DNA from: Acidobacteriota bacterium
GTDB taxonomy: Bacteria > Acidobacteriota > Blastocatellia > UBA7656
Reading direction: 5' to 3'
Assembly: GCA_040754075.1 (NCBI GenBank)
Contig: JBFMDH010000001.1
Span: 102,262-166,261 of the forward strand
DNA: 64,000 nt
Positions 19,455 through 27,877 of the stretch are shown here, in pieces; positions within the stretch are counted from its first letter, which is position 1; the number at the start of each line of letters is the position of its first letter. The translations under genes were made by a program, and so were the position numbers. Under the pieces are notes generated by a model. It saw nothing but the letters and a program-made list of their open reading frames with translations, searched no databases and was not told where the DNA came from.

Positions 19455-19907
19455 CTACTTTTCACCAACGATACGCAAGGCTTCTTCACGTAAAGCGCGG
19501 CTGATGTAAAACCCTTGGCTGTCCAAATCATCAAGAAGCGGTTTAAGCTGCGCGATGGTTCCGTTTAATCTCGTTTGAACCAAAATACCAATGGTTCCAA
19601 TTATCGAAAGCCCTAATCGGTTTGCGACAGCCCTTGCCTGCTTATCATCCAAAATAACTTTGCATCCCTGTTCTTTTGCCAAAGCGATGGCTTCGGCTTC
19701 GCCATCATCAACCAGAATTTTTAAAGCATCAACCAGGAGTTGATCCGCAGGTGCTTCGATAGTTAACCAATTTAATGAAATGCCAAATTCGCTATTTACT
19801 GCGGGTGGAATAAAGATAGGAGTAAACAGCGTCGGCAATAGGTCAAGCTGCCCAATGCGCTCCAGACCGATTAAACAAGCGCTATCACTCACAACCGGTT
19901 CTTTCAC
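19455..19907 (-). CDS. PIN-domain toxin, DUF3368 family
   Basis: This is a 150-residue protein with the acidic residues of a PIN ribonuclease: Asp8 in VVSDSACLIGL, Glu72 in the DDGEAEAIALA motif and Asp87/Asp88 in ILDDKQAR. The DGEAEAI...LDD arrangement is typical of DUF3368 proteins, which are toxins paired with UPF0175 antitoxins. The start is GTG, overlapping the stop of the upstream antitoxin gene by four bases (GTGA), so the two are translationally coupled. It is expected to cleave RNA when not neutralised; the target is unknown. Confidence 0.85.
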   Translation of the reverse strand: MKEPVVSDSACLIGLERIGQLDLLPTLFTPIFIPPAVNSEFGISLNWLTIEAPADQLLVDALKILVDDGEAEAIALAKEQGCKVILDDKQARAVANRLGLSIIGTIGILVQTRLNGTIAQLKPLLDDLDSQGFYISRALREEALRIVGEK

Positions 19908-20131
19908 AAACCAAGCTCCTGTCGCAATTCATCAGGCGAGTAATTGAACACCGGCACTTGATAGCGACCGAGCATTTCCATAAATGTGCGCTTGGATAAA
20001 CCCGCCAGCTTTGCTGCTTGTCCCATAGTGGCTTTGCCTAACTCGAATAGCTTGATGGCAAGTAACAATTTCGCCTCTTCGACAGATATGTTAGAAGGTA
20101 AATCCACTTTTATCTCAAGGGTACTCATCAT
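19904..20131 (-). CDS. UPF0175-family antitoxin
   Basis: This is a 75-residue protein with the UPF0175 layout: an N-terminal strand (LEIKVDLPSN), then EEAKLLLAIKLFELGKATMGQAAKLAGLSKRTFMEML, which contains a helix-turn-helix, and a C-terminal tail (PVFNYSPDEL) expected to bind the toxin. ATGATG gives two possible starts, 20131 or 20128. A short palindrome, CATCATGATG, overlaps the start and could be an autoregulatory operator, but this is weak. It overlaps the DUF3368 PIN gene by four bases. Confidence 0.85.
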   Translation of the reverse strand: MMSTLEIKVDLPSNISVEEAKLLLAIKLFELGKATMGQAAKLAGLSKRTFMEMLGRYQVPVFNYSPDELRQELGL

Positions 20132-20189
20132 GATGGTGTCTATTATGGACGATAATTTCTGTCCGATTCAATCTTTATCCTGATTGATG

Positions 20190-21374
20190 CTACAAAAGAA
20201 TCTTTTCAATATCGCGGCTGACCATTTCCGTGCGGGCGTCCCAGGTTGATTCCTTCACCGCTGCCTGCCGCGCCCGGCTTTTCTCTTCATCGTCATTCAT
20301 TAACGCATCTTCGACCTTGGCGATGAAATCCTCCGTGCTGCGAGAAATGCGCAGTATAGCATCCCAGGACTCATATTCGTAAAGCGGCGTCATCACCACC
20401 GGTTTTCCGGTTGCCAGATATTCGCGCACCTTGATGGCGCTGCCGTAACTCACGAATTGATTATCGGTCACCCACGGCAAAACACAGACATCGAAACTTG
20501 CGGCATAGCGCGGCATCTGGGCGTAAGGTTTTGCCCCCAGATAATGCACATTGGGTAAATCTTCAATATCGAGTCTTGCGGCTTTCAGTCCCAGCAACAC
20601 CCAGTGCCAGTCGGGGCGCAGTTCGCAAATCCGGCGAATCATTTTCTGGTCAAGTAACCACGATTCAATCGCGCCGAAATAACCGAGTCGCGGATGCGGA
20701 ATATCTTTTACATCATCAGGGATAATTTGTGACTCGGCGGTTGCCGATGCGAAATGCTCGAAATCGACTGCCTGTTCGAGGAGTTTGGCTTTCGCTTGAA
20801 TTTCGGGACGCGCGGTCAACTCTTCTTCAAACAGTTTGCGCCCCGAATAGTAAATCAAATCGGCGCGTTCCAGCAGTTCGCTGTGCATGTGAGAAATAAT
20901 CGTTGCCGCCGTCGCGTGATCCATTTGATTGGCGTCGTATTTATCCGAGACCTGATAAATCAAGGCGCTCTCATGCAACCGCCCGATGATTTCGCGGGCT
21001 GTCGGAATGGCAATCCAGAGAATCGGATTTCTTAAATTGAAAGCCACGCTCAGCAATTTAAATTGGGCAATGAGTAAAAACCGATTCACTGCCCGTCCGA
21101 TGCGACTCGAATAAAACGGCGTGACAATCGGTGTGACCACAATGATGCCGTCCTCGGCGCGGCGCGCGAATTTCGCAAAGCTTTTCAATTTGCGTTTGAT
21201 TTTGCCAATGAAATCGGGGCTTTTGACATCCGGCAACCCCATCGAAATCGAATTGACGAAGACCACGCGATTGCCGGCGCGAGCCAGCCTTCGCATGATG
21301 TGATTTTTTGAGTGCGGGTGGTGATACCACCAATCTTCGCCCGCAAAACAGATGATGGATTGATCGCTTAACAC
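20190..21374 (-). CDS. Glycosyltransferase, GT-B fold (TuaH-like)
   Basis: This encodes about 394 residues. I choose GTG 21374 because the protein then begins close to the first beta strand (SIICFAGEDWWYHHPHS), as in TuaH-like enzymes; TTG 21416 would add 14 residues and neither site has a good ribosome-binding sequence. The C-terminal half has GT4-type features: GYFGAIESWLLD, a mid strand VHYLGAKPYAQMPRYAASFDVCVLPW, and the donor-binding GSAIKVREYLATGKPVVM with its Glu. It probably transfers a sugar to a cell-surface polysaccharide. It lies apart from the polysaccharide operon, separated by the thioredoxin and sigma genes on the other strand. Confidence 0.8.
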   Translation of the reverse strand: MLSDQSIICFAGEDWWYHHPHSKNHIMRRLARAGNRVVFVNSISMGLPDVKSPDFIGKIKRKLKSFAKFARRAEDGIIVVTPIVTPFYSSRIGRAVNRFLLIAQFKLLSVAFNLRNPILWIAIPTAREIIGRLHESALIYQVSDKYDANQMDHATAATIISHMHSELLERADLIYYSGRKLFEEELTARPEIQAKAKLLEQAVDFEHFASATAESQIIPDDVKDIPHPRLGYFGAIESWLLDQKMIRRICELRPDWHWVLLGLKAARLDIEDLPNVHYLGAKPYAQMPRYAASFDVCVLPWVTDNQFVSYGSAIKVREYLATGKPVVMTPLYEYESWDAILRISRSTEDFIAKVEDALMNDDEEKSRARQAAVKESTWDARTEMVSRDIEKILL

Positions 21375-21522
21375 AATGAAGCAGTAAATGTACTCGAAGC
21401 GCAGCCCCTCAGCCAACTCTCACATAAATATTTTCGCCACCTTAGGAATAAAAATTTGAAGCCTCCGATTTGATTGATTTGAAGCATTAGCAATTAAATC
21501 AAAATTCAAAAGGAGATTTTAA

Positions 21523-21984
21523 ATGAATCGAGTTAGCAAACGTCTGGTTAAAATTTTTACGATGTTGGCAGTGTTGAGCGCACTCGCGGTTTCCGCTTTT
21601 GCCCAGGAAATGCAGAATAAAATGGACGACAAGATGATGATGAAAGATAGCAAACCGACTGTCGTCATTGTCAGAGCCAACTGGTGTCCGGCTTGTCAAA
21701 AAATCGAACCCTTTATGAAAGAGTTAATGAATGAATACGCCGACAGGTTGAATTTCGTGGTTCTGGATGTGACCGATGAAAACACCTCGAAAACCGCGCA
21801 AACCACCGCTGAAAAACATGGCTTGGGGAAATTTTTTGCTGCCAATAAAAGCAAAACCTCAACCATCGCGATTTTTGACGCCAAGCATAAAGTGGTCTTC
21901 AAAACCGATCACAACTATGAACGCGAAGCTTATGTAAAAGCTTTTGACAACGCCATCGAGATGGGCAAAATGATGAAAGGTTAA
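21523..21984 (+). CDS. Secreted thioredoxin-fold protein
   Basis: This is a 153-residue protein with AAAGGAGAT upstream and a signal peptide (RLVKIFTMLAVLSALAVSAFA). After a short Met/Lys/Asp linker (NKMDDKMMM) comes a thioredoxin fold with redox centre WCPAC (Cys55, Cys58), followed by FVVLDVTDENT and a late strand TIAIFDAKHKVVF. The usual cis-proline is replaced by the sequence TSTIAIF, so substrate recognition may differ from classical thioredoxin. It should act in the periplasm in disulfide exchange or reduction. A hairpin terminator follows directly, so the gene is probably monocistronic. Confidence 0.85.
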   Translation: MNRVSKRLVKIFTMLAVLSALAVSAFAQEMQNKMDDKMMMKDSKPTVVIVRANWCPACQKIEPFMKELMNEYADRLNFVVLDVTDENTSKTAQTTAEKHGLGKFFAANKSKTSTIAIFDAKHKVVFKTDHNYEREAYVKAFDNAIEMGKMMKG

Positions 21985-21996
21985 TGAGATTCAGCG

Positions 21997-22033
21997 CAGG
22001 GGTCGGAATTACTTTTCGACCCCTGATTTCTCA
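21997..22033 (+). terminator. Intrinsic terminator after the thioredoxin-fold gene
   Basis: Perfect 9-bp arms CAGGGGTCG (21997-22005) and CGACCCCTG (22017-22025) enclose an 11-base loop and are followed by a T-rich stretch. The hairpin lies 13 bases after the stop codon at 21984. Confidence 0.75.
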
Positions 22034-22124
22034 TTTTTAATTTTAAGTTCTCAGGCAGGAATAAATTTTCGTAAACTTGGATTTCTATCGTTGAGCGATA
22101 AAAGCAGAGGATGGCAAACAGGCT

Positions 22125-22670
22125 TTGGCTACATCGGCGACGGATTTGCAATTACAAAAATTTGAACGTGATGCGATGACGCACCTTGACGCCTTGATGC
22201 GAATGGCAAGTAAACTTTCGCGTAATCGCACGGATGCCGAAGACATCGTTCAGGAAACCTACCTGCGTGCCTGGAAATATTTTGATTCCTTTGAGGCCGG
22301 GTCAAACTGTCGCGCCTGGTTATTTCGGATTATGTTTAACGTGATTAATCTTCGTGAAGGCAAAAAGACCAAACTCGCGGAAACTTCTCTTGAAGATGAA
22401 GAGCGCAGCGTCGAATATGAACGCAGCAACGTCATCGCCTTCGACCCGTTAAAGCAAATCGAAGGTCGCGAGTTGCTCGACGCCACTCGCCAGCTTTCCG
22501 AAGAGTATCGCGCCGTGTTGTGGTTGATTGTCGTTGAAGAGTTTTCCTATAAGGAAGCCGCAGAGATTTTAAATGTGCCGATTGGGACGGTGATGTCCAG
22601 GTTGCATCGCGCCCGTAGAGATTTGCGCAAGCTGATGCTCACGGATAAAGCGCGAAGCGCAGGGAATTGA
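22125..22670 (+). CDS. ECF RNA polymerase sigma factor
   Basis: This is a 181-residue sigma-70 family protein with clear region 2 (DAEDIVQETYLRAWKYFDSF, then CRAWLFRIMFNVI) and region 4 (LWLIVVEEFSYKEAAEILN, VPIGTVMSRLHRARRDL). The start is uncertain: TTG 22125 gives the usual length, while an ATG 17 codons later would trim region 2. The zinc-type anti-sigma gene starts at or just after its stop, a standard ECF/anti-sigma pair. What it senses is not visible from sequence. Confidence 0.9.
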   Translation: MATSATDLQLQKFERDAMTHLDALMRMASKLSRNRTDAEDIVQETYLRAWKYFDSFEAGSNCRAWLFRIMFNVINLREGKKTKLAETSLEDEERSVEYERSNVIAFDPLKQIEGRELLDATRQLSEEYRAVLWLIVVEEFSYKEAAEILNVPIGTVMSRLHRARRDLRKLMLTDKARSAGN

Positions 22671-22675
22671 TTGCG

Positions 22676-23476
22676 ATGGGGAGCGGTGAAACCGTAAGGC
22701 TTATGAATTGTGCTGAAGCCAGAGAATTAATTCAGTTGTATTTGGATGATGAACTCAGTTCGCGTGACGCGCTGGTGGTTCAACAACACCTCGACGCCTG
22801 TTCCGCCTGCGCCAGCCTGCTGGATTATTTCAGCAAACAGGATGCAGCCCTGAGAGCCTCCGCCAAACTGGAACCCGCCAACAATGAATTGCTTGCTGCA
22901 CGAATCCGTTTAAGCATTCGCAAAGAAACTGCTGCGCCGCGAAAACGGCTATGGTGGTCGGTTTCAGGGCGACACGCGACTTTGCGCAGAGTTGCCGCGC
23001 TGGTGATTGTCGCGGTGGTGATTGCCTTTTTCCTGCTTCGCGGCACGCCGATAAACGATAAGGTTTATGCTGATGCGGTTTTGGATCACGCAGATCATTG
23101 CGCGATTGCAAGATTAAGCAAAGCCGTCAGTGACCCGAATGAATTAAACCGCCTGGTTGAAGTCAACAGCGCCTTGACGGCAATTCCCGATTTATCAACC
23201 TTCGGATATGCAAATCCACGCGCAGTGATTTGCCGCATCGGTAATAAAAAGGTGCTGCATCTGGTTTATCAAAGTGACCACCAACAACCGCTCTCGCTGT
23301 TTATGCGTATGCGGGATGAGCGATTGGTTGGTGATGACCTGGTGACGATGAATAAAGAAGGTTATCGCGTAGCGTCCGTGTCAAAAGCCGGAACCGATTT
23401 GTTGGTTGTCGCTTCGCTTGATGAAAAACAGACCGCTGCCATTGCCAATGCCGTCGCCTCGCACTTTTCAAACTGA
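22676..23476 (+). CDS. Membrane zinc-binding anti-sigma factor
   Basis: This encodes about 266 residues from ATG 22676, which has AGGGA ten bases upstream; a TTG at 22667 would overlap the sigma stop. The N-terminal zf-HC2/ZAS domain has Cys12, His38, Cys42 and Cys45 in the order C...HxxxCxxC. One transmembrane helix follows at about 104-122 (VAALVIVAVVIAFFLL), then a periplasmic domain of about 140 residues with His/Cys near its start (DHADHCAIA). It is expected to hold the neighbouring ECF sigma factor at the membrane and release it on an extracellular or redox signal. The nearby secreted thioredoxin-fold gene makes a redox signal a plausible guess, not more. Confidence 0.85.
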   Translation: MGSGETVRLMNCAEARELIQLYLDDELSSRDALVVQQHLDACSACASLLDYFSKQDAALRASAKLEPANNELLAARIRLSIRKETAAPRKRLWWSVSGRHATLRRVAALVIVAVVIAFFLLRGTPINDKVYADAVLDHADHCAIARLSKAVSDPNELNRLVEVNSALTAIPDLSTFGYANPRAVICRIGNKKVLHLVYQSDHQQPLSLFMRMRDERLVGDDLVTMNKEGYRVASVSKAGTDLLVVASLDEKQTAAIANAVASHFSN

Positions 23477-23620
23477 GTGCTGATGGTTGTTCCTCCTGAA
23501 CCCCCGGTTGTTTGTTCAACTCTGAGTTTTGCTGGAAGCCTTTACGGGGTTATACCTGAATGCCGGTTTCCCGATTCAAAGTCTAACCTGATAGGCAGTC
23601 TGTCTTTTAACTGCCGTTGT

Positions 23621-25336
23621 TTATTGATCGCCCAATTGCAATCCGTAAACCGCATTGAAAACCCGCGCCGCATTCTGTTTCCAGGTGAATTTTTGAATGA
23701 CGGTTTGTCGCGCCGCTTCACCTAATCGCTTTCGTAAACCTTCGTCACCGGCTAAGCGTTCAATCGCCTGTGTGAGTTCGTTGACGTTACCGGGTTCAAC
23801 CAGCAAACCGTTCGTTTGATTTTGAATGACCTCGGCGATTTGCCCGAGACGGCTTGCCACTACAGGTTTTTCCATCGCCAGATACTCAAATAATTTTGTC
23901 GGGGAACCGAAAAACTCGCTGCCATCGCTTGCCGGTACGTGCGGCGAAACCAATATGTCGCAAGCATCCAGATAGCTTGCGACTTGATGGTGAGCAACCC
24001 GCCCGATGAAAGTCGCGCGCGCTTTATCATGGGCAAACCTCGCTTCACAAGCGGCGCGCCCATCGCCATCGCCGATGAACAGAAAATGACAATTCGCTTT
24101 AATTTGGGTTGCCGCTTCGGCTAATACTTCAGCGCCGTGCCAGGGTCCAAAAGTTCCCACAAAGCCAATGACGATTTTGTCATCAATGCCAAACCTTTGC
24201 CGGATGGCTGCGCCGCCTGCATCCGGGTGAAAGCTATCCGTATCTACGCCGTTGGGATTAGCGAAAATTTTTCCTGCATCAACTTTTTGCTTGGTGAGAT
24301 TGCGACGTTCGACTGCTGAAACGGTGAAGATGAAATCCGCCGCTTCAAGATTCAATGACTCGAAGCGTTGCAATAAATTCAACTGCCCGACAGGGTCCCA
24401 GCTTTGACTCGCCCAGACTTCCGAACCGTTGAATTCCAGTACAAGCGGCAAACCGGTGATTGCCGCAAGCGCCGCGCCCGTCCAGTTGAATCGATTGTAG
24501 CGTTGATAAATGAAATCGATTTGCGCCAGGTGATTGTTGGTTGTCATCAACCAAACCACACTTTGCCAGGTGAACACCAGATTATTCCACAATTCAAAAA
24601 TCGCCCGCGTGGCGTTAACGGTTGCGGTTGGTTTGATGGCAATAGTCGGTTGTGAAAGATTGGGTTGCGGCGCATCATCGCCGGAAATCAAAAAAATCAA
24701 TTTGTGACCTAATGCCTGAACGCCACCGCTAAAACCTGCAACATGGGTTACCATGCCACCCTCTTTAGCTCCCGCAAGCGTCGCGCGAAGGTAAAGCGCG
24801 GTTGACGGGTTTTCGCGTTCAGTCAGTTTGTCGGAGCGTTTCTTGATACGGATTTTTCGAGCTTTTTTTGATTTGAATAGGAAACTCAAAACCGCGGTTA
24901 TGAGCCAGGAAAGTGGAATGATGAAAAGATAGGCGAATGCGAATTCTAAAACCAGTCGTGGCGTTTCAATGAGAAACGCGCCGAGTTGTGAGCGTTCAAC
25001 CAGGCGACCTCGCGCATCGCCAAAAACGATTCGCTTTGCGCCTGCGAGCGCGCCAAACAGCATCATCGCGCCTTGTTGGCTTTGTAAATCGAGGTCGTTT
25101 GTAAAAATTGCAAAGGTGTGCGCTTTGATGGCGCGAATTTGTTTAAGCGCCGCGCCTTTGGATTGCCATTTCAAATCGGCTTTGTTCAGAGCTTGAATAT
25201 CGCCGTGTGGAAAGCGGTGGATTGCCCAATGAGATGCCAAACCTTCATTACCCGATAAATCCAACAGCAAAATTTTTTTCTGAGGCGGATTGATATTCAT
25301 CTGGTGCAATAGGGTAAAACGCCTCTCGCCATTCAT
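23621..25336 (-). CDS. Glycosyltransferase, GT4 family, with internal membrane segment
   Basis: This is a 571-residue protein whose ATG overlaps the stop of the upstream methyltransferase gene by four bases (ATGA). The N-terminal half includes a hydrophobic segment near residues 128-152 (LEFAFAYLFIIPLSWLITAVL) that may dip into the membrane, longer than in a minimal GT4 enzyme. The C-terminal half is standard: LEFNGSEVWASQ, FVGTFGPWHGAEVLAEA, FIGDGDGRAACE, and the donor-sugar motif GSPTKLFEYLAMEKPVVAS. It probably adds a sugar to the repeat unit made by this operon. It is the last gene of the operon that starts at 36826. Confidence 0.85.
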   Translation of the reverse strand: MNGERRFTLLHQMNINPPQKKILLLDLSGNEGLASHWAIHRFPHGDIQALNKADLKWQSKGAALKQIRAIKAHTFAIFTNDLDLQSQQGAMMLFGALAGAKRIVFGDARGRLVERSQLGAFLIETPRLVLEFAFAYLFIIPLSWLITAVLSFLFKSKKARKIRIKKRSDKLTERENPSTALYLRATLAGAKEGGMVTHVAGFSGGVQALGHKLIFLISGDDAPQPNLSQPTIAIKPTATVNATRAIFELWNNLVFTWQSVVWLMTTNNHLAQIDFIYQRYNRFNWTGAALAAITGLPLVLEFNGSEVWASQSWDPVGQLNLLQRFESLNLEAADFIFTVSAVERRNLTKQKVDAGKIFANPNGVDTDSFHPDAGGAAIRQRFGIDDKIVIGFVGTFGPWHGAEVLAEAATQIKANCHFLFIGDGDGRAACEARFAHDKARATFIGRVAHHQVASYLDACDILVSPHVPASDGSEFFGSPTKLFEYLAMEKPVVASRLGQIAEVIQNQTNGLLVEPGNVNELTQAIERLAGDEGLRKRLGEAARQTVIQKFTWKQNAARVFNAVYGLQLGDQ

Positions 25337-26883
25337 TGAATTAAAAATGCCAGTTGAGCAATCTCCTCTAAACGAGCGACCAACTCGTTTGCCAGAGTTT
25401 CATCATCGGGCTTTGCCTTATACAACTGCCTGATTAAAGCCGCGTGGTCGTGTGTGCCATCCAAAAGCAACATTAGTTGCTGGCTCTTTTCATCTGCCAC
25501 TTTAATGGATTGGTGGCGCAGGTTGGTAATCCTCGTGTGCCCATCGGTGATTTGCCAGCGCGCCAGCGAACTGGCAAGAGGTCGGTCGCTGATTTCGACA
25601 GTAAAGCGCGGCTGAAAGGTATGTAAATCAACCAACCCCGCTTCGTAACTCTGCAAAAGGATATGAGTCAGGGCATCCACATACGCCATTCGCTGATTGG
25701 TCTCGACGTCAAGTAACTCAAGCGATTTTTCCAAGAGGTCATGAAAGCCCAGGGCAACCGGATGACTCCGGCTCAAGGCAAAGATAGCGGCTTTGGCTAA
25801 AGGATGACCGGTCTTCATTGTCGCGCCTTTATTACCAAGAAATTCTTCAACCGTTTGATTCTTCAGATTGGGATGGGTTGAAACCGGACGCGCCGACGAA
25901 GTCACAAAAAAGGTTTGCAACAACTCCGGCTTCGGTTCCCGATTGATGGGTACGTTTTGACGGCACAAGAGCGTTTGGCGAAACTGCTTGCCTTTTAAAA
26001 AATCGAGATACTGCTCTTTGGCAATGAGGCTTTGTTTCCCTAAAACTGCAAGTGTAGCGACGATAGATGGCGGAAAGATTTGCGTTTGCATATCCTGAAT
26101 GCTGGCTTCACACAGATATTGCAACCCGAAACGCGCAGCATCAGCAACGAATTGATAAAAATAAAATGGCTGATTCATCTCAGATAAATCATCGTGGTAA
26201 AAAGCCCCATCGCTGCGATTGTTTATATCTTCCAACTGTTTGGCGAGTACGCCCGCATAAGCGGTTGGCTCCGGGTTGGCTTCAACCAGAAATCGCGCCA
26301 AAGCGCGCCCCTGCCGAATCTTTTCGCCAGGTTCATCAATATCACGTAAATGAAACGCCAGCATCTCCCGCATCATATTGCGTATATGGCAACCGGGATA
26401 GGCATTGTAACTGATATAAGCGATTCCATTGTCAGCGAGGTTGGCTTGACAGATAGCGAGAATTTTTTCGCGCACCGTTTCAGGCACCCAGGAATAAATT
26501 CCGTGTGTGATGATGTAATCAAACACTCCGAAATCCGGCGAAACTTCCAGAATATCCATTTTTTCCAGAGTAATATTGAGTAAGCCGAGCGCCTTGACCA
26601 TTGCCTGACCTTTAGCAATGGGTTGGGGAGCGAGGTCAATTCCTGTGAATTGACTGTCAGGCAATCCATAAGCCATGGGAATCAAATTGCCGCCGTCACC
26701 GCAACCAAGTTCAAGCACCCGACAATGTTCAACCGGCGCAGGACTTAACCCGAACCAATTTGCCAGCGTCGCCAGGCGGTCGGGATGGGTTTGCGACAAA
26801 GCGGCATTCGGATACCAAACTTCATCGTATGCAGTTAGCGATTCATCCGTCATGGAGCATTCCAGCGAATCATCAGGTTTCAT
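25333..26883 (-). CDS. SAM-dependent methyltransferase with regulatory domain (PKMT-like)
   Basis: This encodes about 516 residues. ATG 26883 is chosen because it overlaps the upstream stop by four bases (ATGA); the longer frame would run into the previous gene. The class I methyltransferase fold begins near residue 50, with motif I VLELGCGDGGNLIPMA and acidic FTGIDLAP. After it come a methyltransferase regulatory region (about 200-300; QPFYFYQFVADAARFGLQYL) and a C-terminal helical domain. The architecture matches the bacterial family that includes rickettsial protein-lysine methyltransferases. The substrate here could be a surface protein or glycan; this is not decided by sequence. Coupling to genes on both sides ties it to the polysaccharide operon. 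Confidence 0.8.
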   Translation of the reverse strand: MKPDDSLECSMTDESLTAYDEVWYPNAALSQTHPDRLATLANWFGLSPAPVEHCRVLELGCGDGGNLIPMAYGLPDSQFTGIDLAPQPIAKGQAMVKALGLLNITLEKMDILEVSPDFGVFDYIITHGIYSWVPETVREKILAICQANLADNGIAYISYNAYPGCHIRNMMREMLAFHLRDIDEPGEKIRQGRALARFLVEANPEPTAYAGVLAKQLEDINNRSDGAFYHDDLSEMNQPFYFYQFVADAARFGLQYLCEASIQDMQTQIFPPSIVATLAVLGKQSLIAKEQYLDFLKGKQFRQTLLCRQNVPINREPKPELLQTFFVTSSARPVSTHPNLKNQTVEEFLGNKGATMKTGHPLAKAAIFALSRSHPVALGFHDLLEKSLELLDVETNQRMAYVDALTHILLQSYEAGLVDLHTFQPRFTVEISDRPLASSLARWQITDGHTRITNLRHQSIKVADEKSQQLMLLLDGTHDHAALIRQLYKAKPDDETLANELVARLEEIAQLAFLIQ

Positions 26884-27782
26884 TTGATGGCAGTGATGAT
26901 GAGATTCCACCCGTATCGTTGTGCCAGCCATTGAAACAACTTTTCAGAAATCAGCGGACTTACAACGCCAAGTTCTTCGCGGGTGAGTTGATTGACTTCG
27001 ATGTGCACATCGCGAAACCGCGAAAACATTTGTCGCGCTTCGCCTCGCGTATAAGCTTTGACGAGCGGTCGCCCGCCGGTTTCAGTGTGTTCAACATAGC
27101 GGCTCATGATTTCAGCGGGCGAGTATTTAAACAGTTCGCCGCGCAACATGCCGCGCTTGACGATGAGACCGAGCCAGTAATAGAGCGATGAACGATGATA
27201 AATCATCACGATTGCCTGACCGCCCGGTTTCAAAACCCTGTGAATTTCGCGCGCCGCTTTTTCTGTATCGGGCGTGTGATGAATAACCCCGAATGAATAG
27301 ACGACATCGAAACTGGCGTCGGAAAACTCCAGGTTTTCAGCATCGCTTAAAAGGAATTCGCCCTGCGCGCCGTAAACTGCAAAACGCTTTTGGGCGATTT
27401 CGATGCTGCGCGGAGTTAAATCAACGCCGGTGGTGATTGCGCCGCCCCGCGCAAATTGCAAAAGGTCAGTGCCGGTTCCGCATCCGACTTCGAGTAATTT
27501 TTTACCGGCAAATTTTTCAAAGCCCACGCAATCACGCATCCACGGCGCATAAACCTGATACCGGAAATTTTCAATGGCATCGAAATAGTCGCGGGTTCCA
27601 AATGCCAATTGACCGGCAACGTGCGCGCCACACGGATTGGCGCTCCATTGCTCCTGCGCTTTGCGTTTATCGGTATGCAGTTGCGAGTCGGGAGTCAGGA
27701 GTCGGGAGTCGGGTGTCGGGTGTCCGGCGTCCGGCGCGGGCATATCTAATAAATCCGTATTAGGGTTAGTAAAATCATTCAT
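26880..27782 (-). CDS. SAM-dependent methyltransferase with repeat-derived N-terminus
   Basis: This is a 300-residue class I methyltransferase: motif I LLEVGCGTGTDLLQFA, TTGVDLTPRSIE, SDAENLEFSDASFDVVYSFGVIHH and VLKPGGQAIVMIYH. Such enzymes in polysaccharide loci often methylate a sugar or terminal lipid-linked unit. Residues 16-34 (PDAGHPTPDSRLLTPDSQ) are encoded by a degenerate 7-bp tandem repeat and match nothing expected in this family. The true domain starts after them, near KRKAQEQWSANPCG. The ATG at 27782 lies between two inverted copies of this repeat. It ends overlapping the next gene by four bases. Confidence 0.8.
   Translation of the reverse strand: MNDFTNPNTDLLDMPAPDAGHPTPDSRLLTPDSQLHTDKRKAQEQWSANPCGAHVAGQLAFGTRDYFDAIENFRYQVYAPWMRDCVGFEKFAGKKLLEVGCGTGTDLLQFARGGAITTGVDLTPRSIEIAQKRFAVYGAQGEFLLSDAENLEFSDASFDVVYSFGVIHHTPDTEKAAREIHRVLKPGGQAIVMIYHRSSLYYWLGLIVKRGMLRGELFKYSPAEIMSRYVEHTETGGRPLVKAYTRGEARQMFSRFRDVHIEVNQLTREELGVVSPLISEKLFQWLAQRYGWNLIITAIK
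27685..27740. repeat. Degenerate heptanucleotide tandem repeat (eight units)
   Basis: Eight consecutive 7-bp units, GAGTCGG drifting into GTGTCCG, GCGTCCG and GCGCGGG, fill this stretch without interruption. It lies inside the 5' end of the methyltransferase gene and is translated as a Pro/Asp/Ser-rich segment. A second array in reverse orientation lies 102 bp further on. Confidence 0.85.
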
Positions 27783-27842
27783 AGCTTTTCAAGATGACTC
27801 GGGTTACCGGGTAAACCGGTTGACGCTTTTGGCTTGGCGATA

Positions 27843-27877
27843 GACTCCAGACTCTAGACTCCCGACTCCCGACTCTT
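27843..27877. repeat. Degenerate heptanucleotide tandem repeat, inverted relative to 27685-27740
   Basis: Five consecutive units, GACTCCA, GACTCTA, GACTCCC, GACTCCC and GACTCTT, are the reverse complement of the GGAGTC core of the array at 27685-27740. On the minus strand the first codons of this array form the end of the flippase gene (SRESGV and the TAG stop). Confidence 0.85.

Noticed and set aside
23594..23615. Six-bp hairpin between the convergent anti-sigma and glycosyltransferase genes
   Set aside because: The stem is short with a 10-base loop and no strong T-run, so it is not called a terminator.
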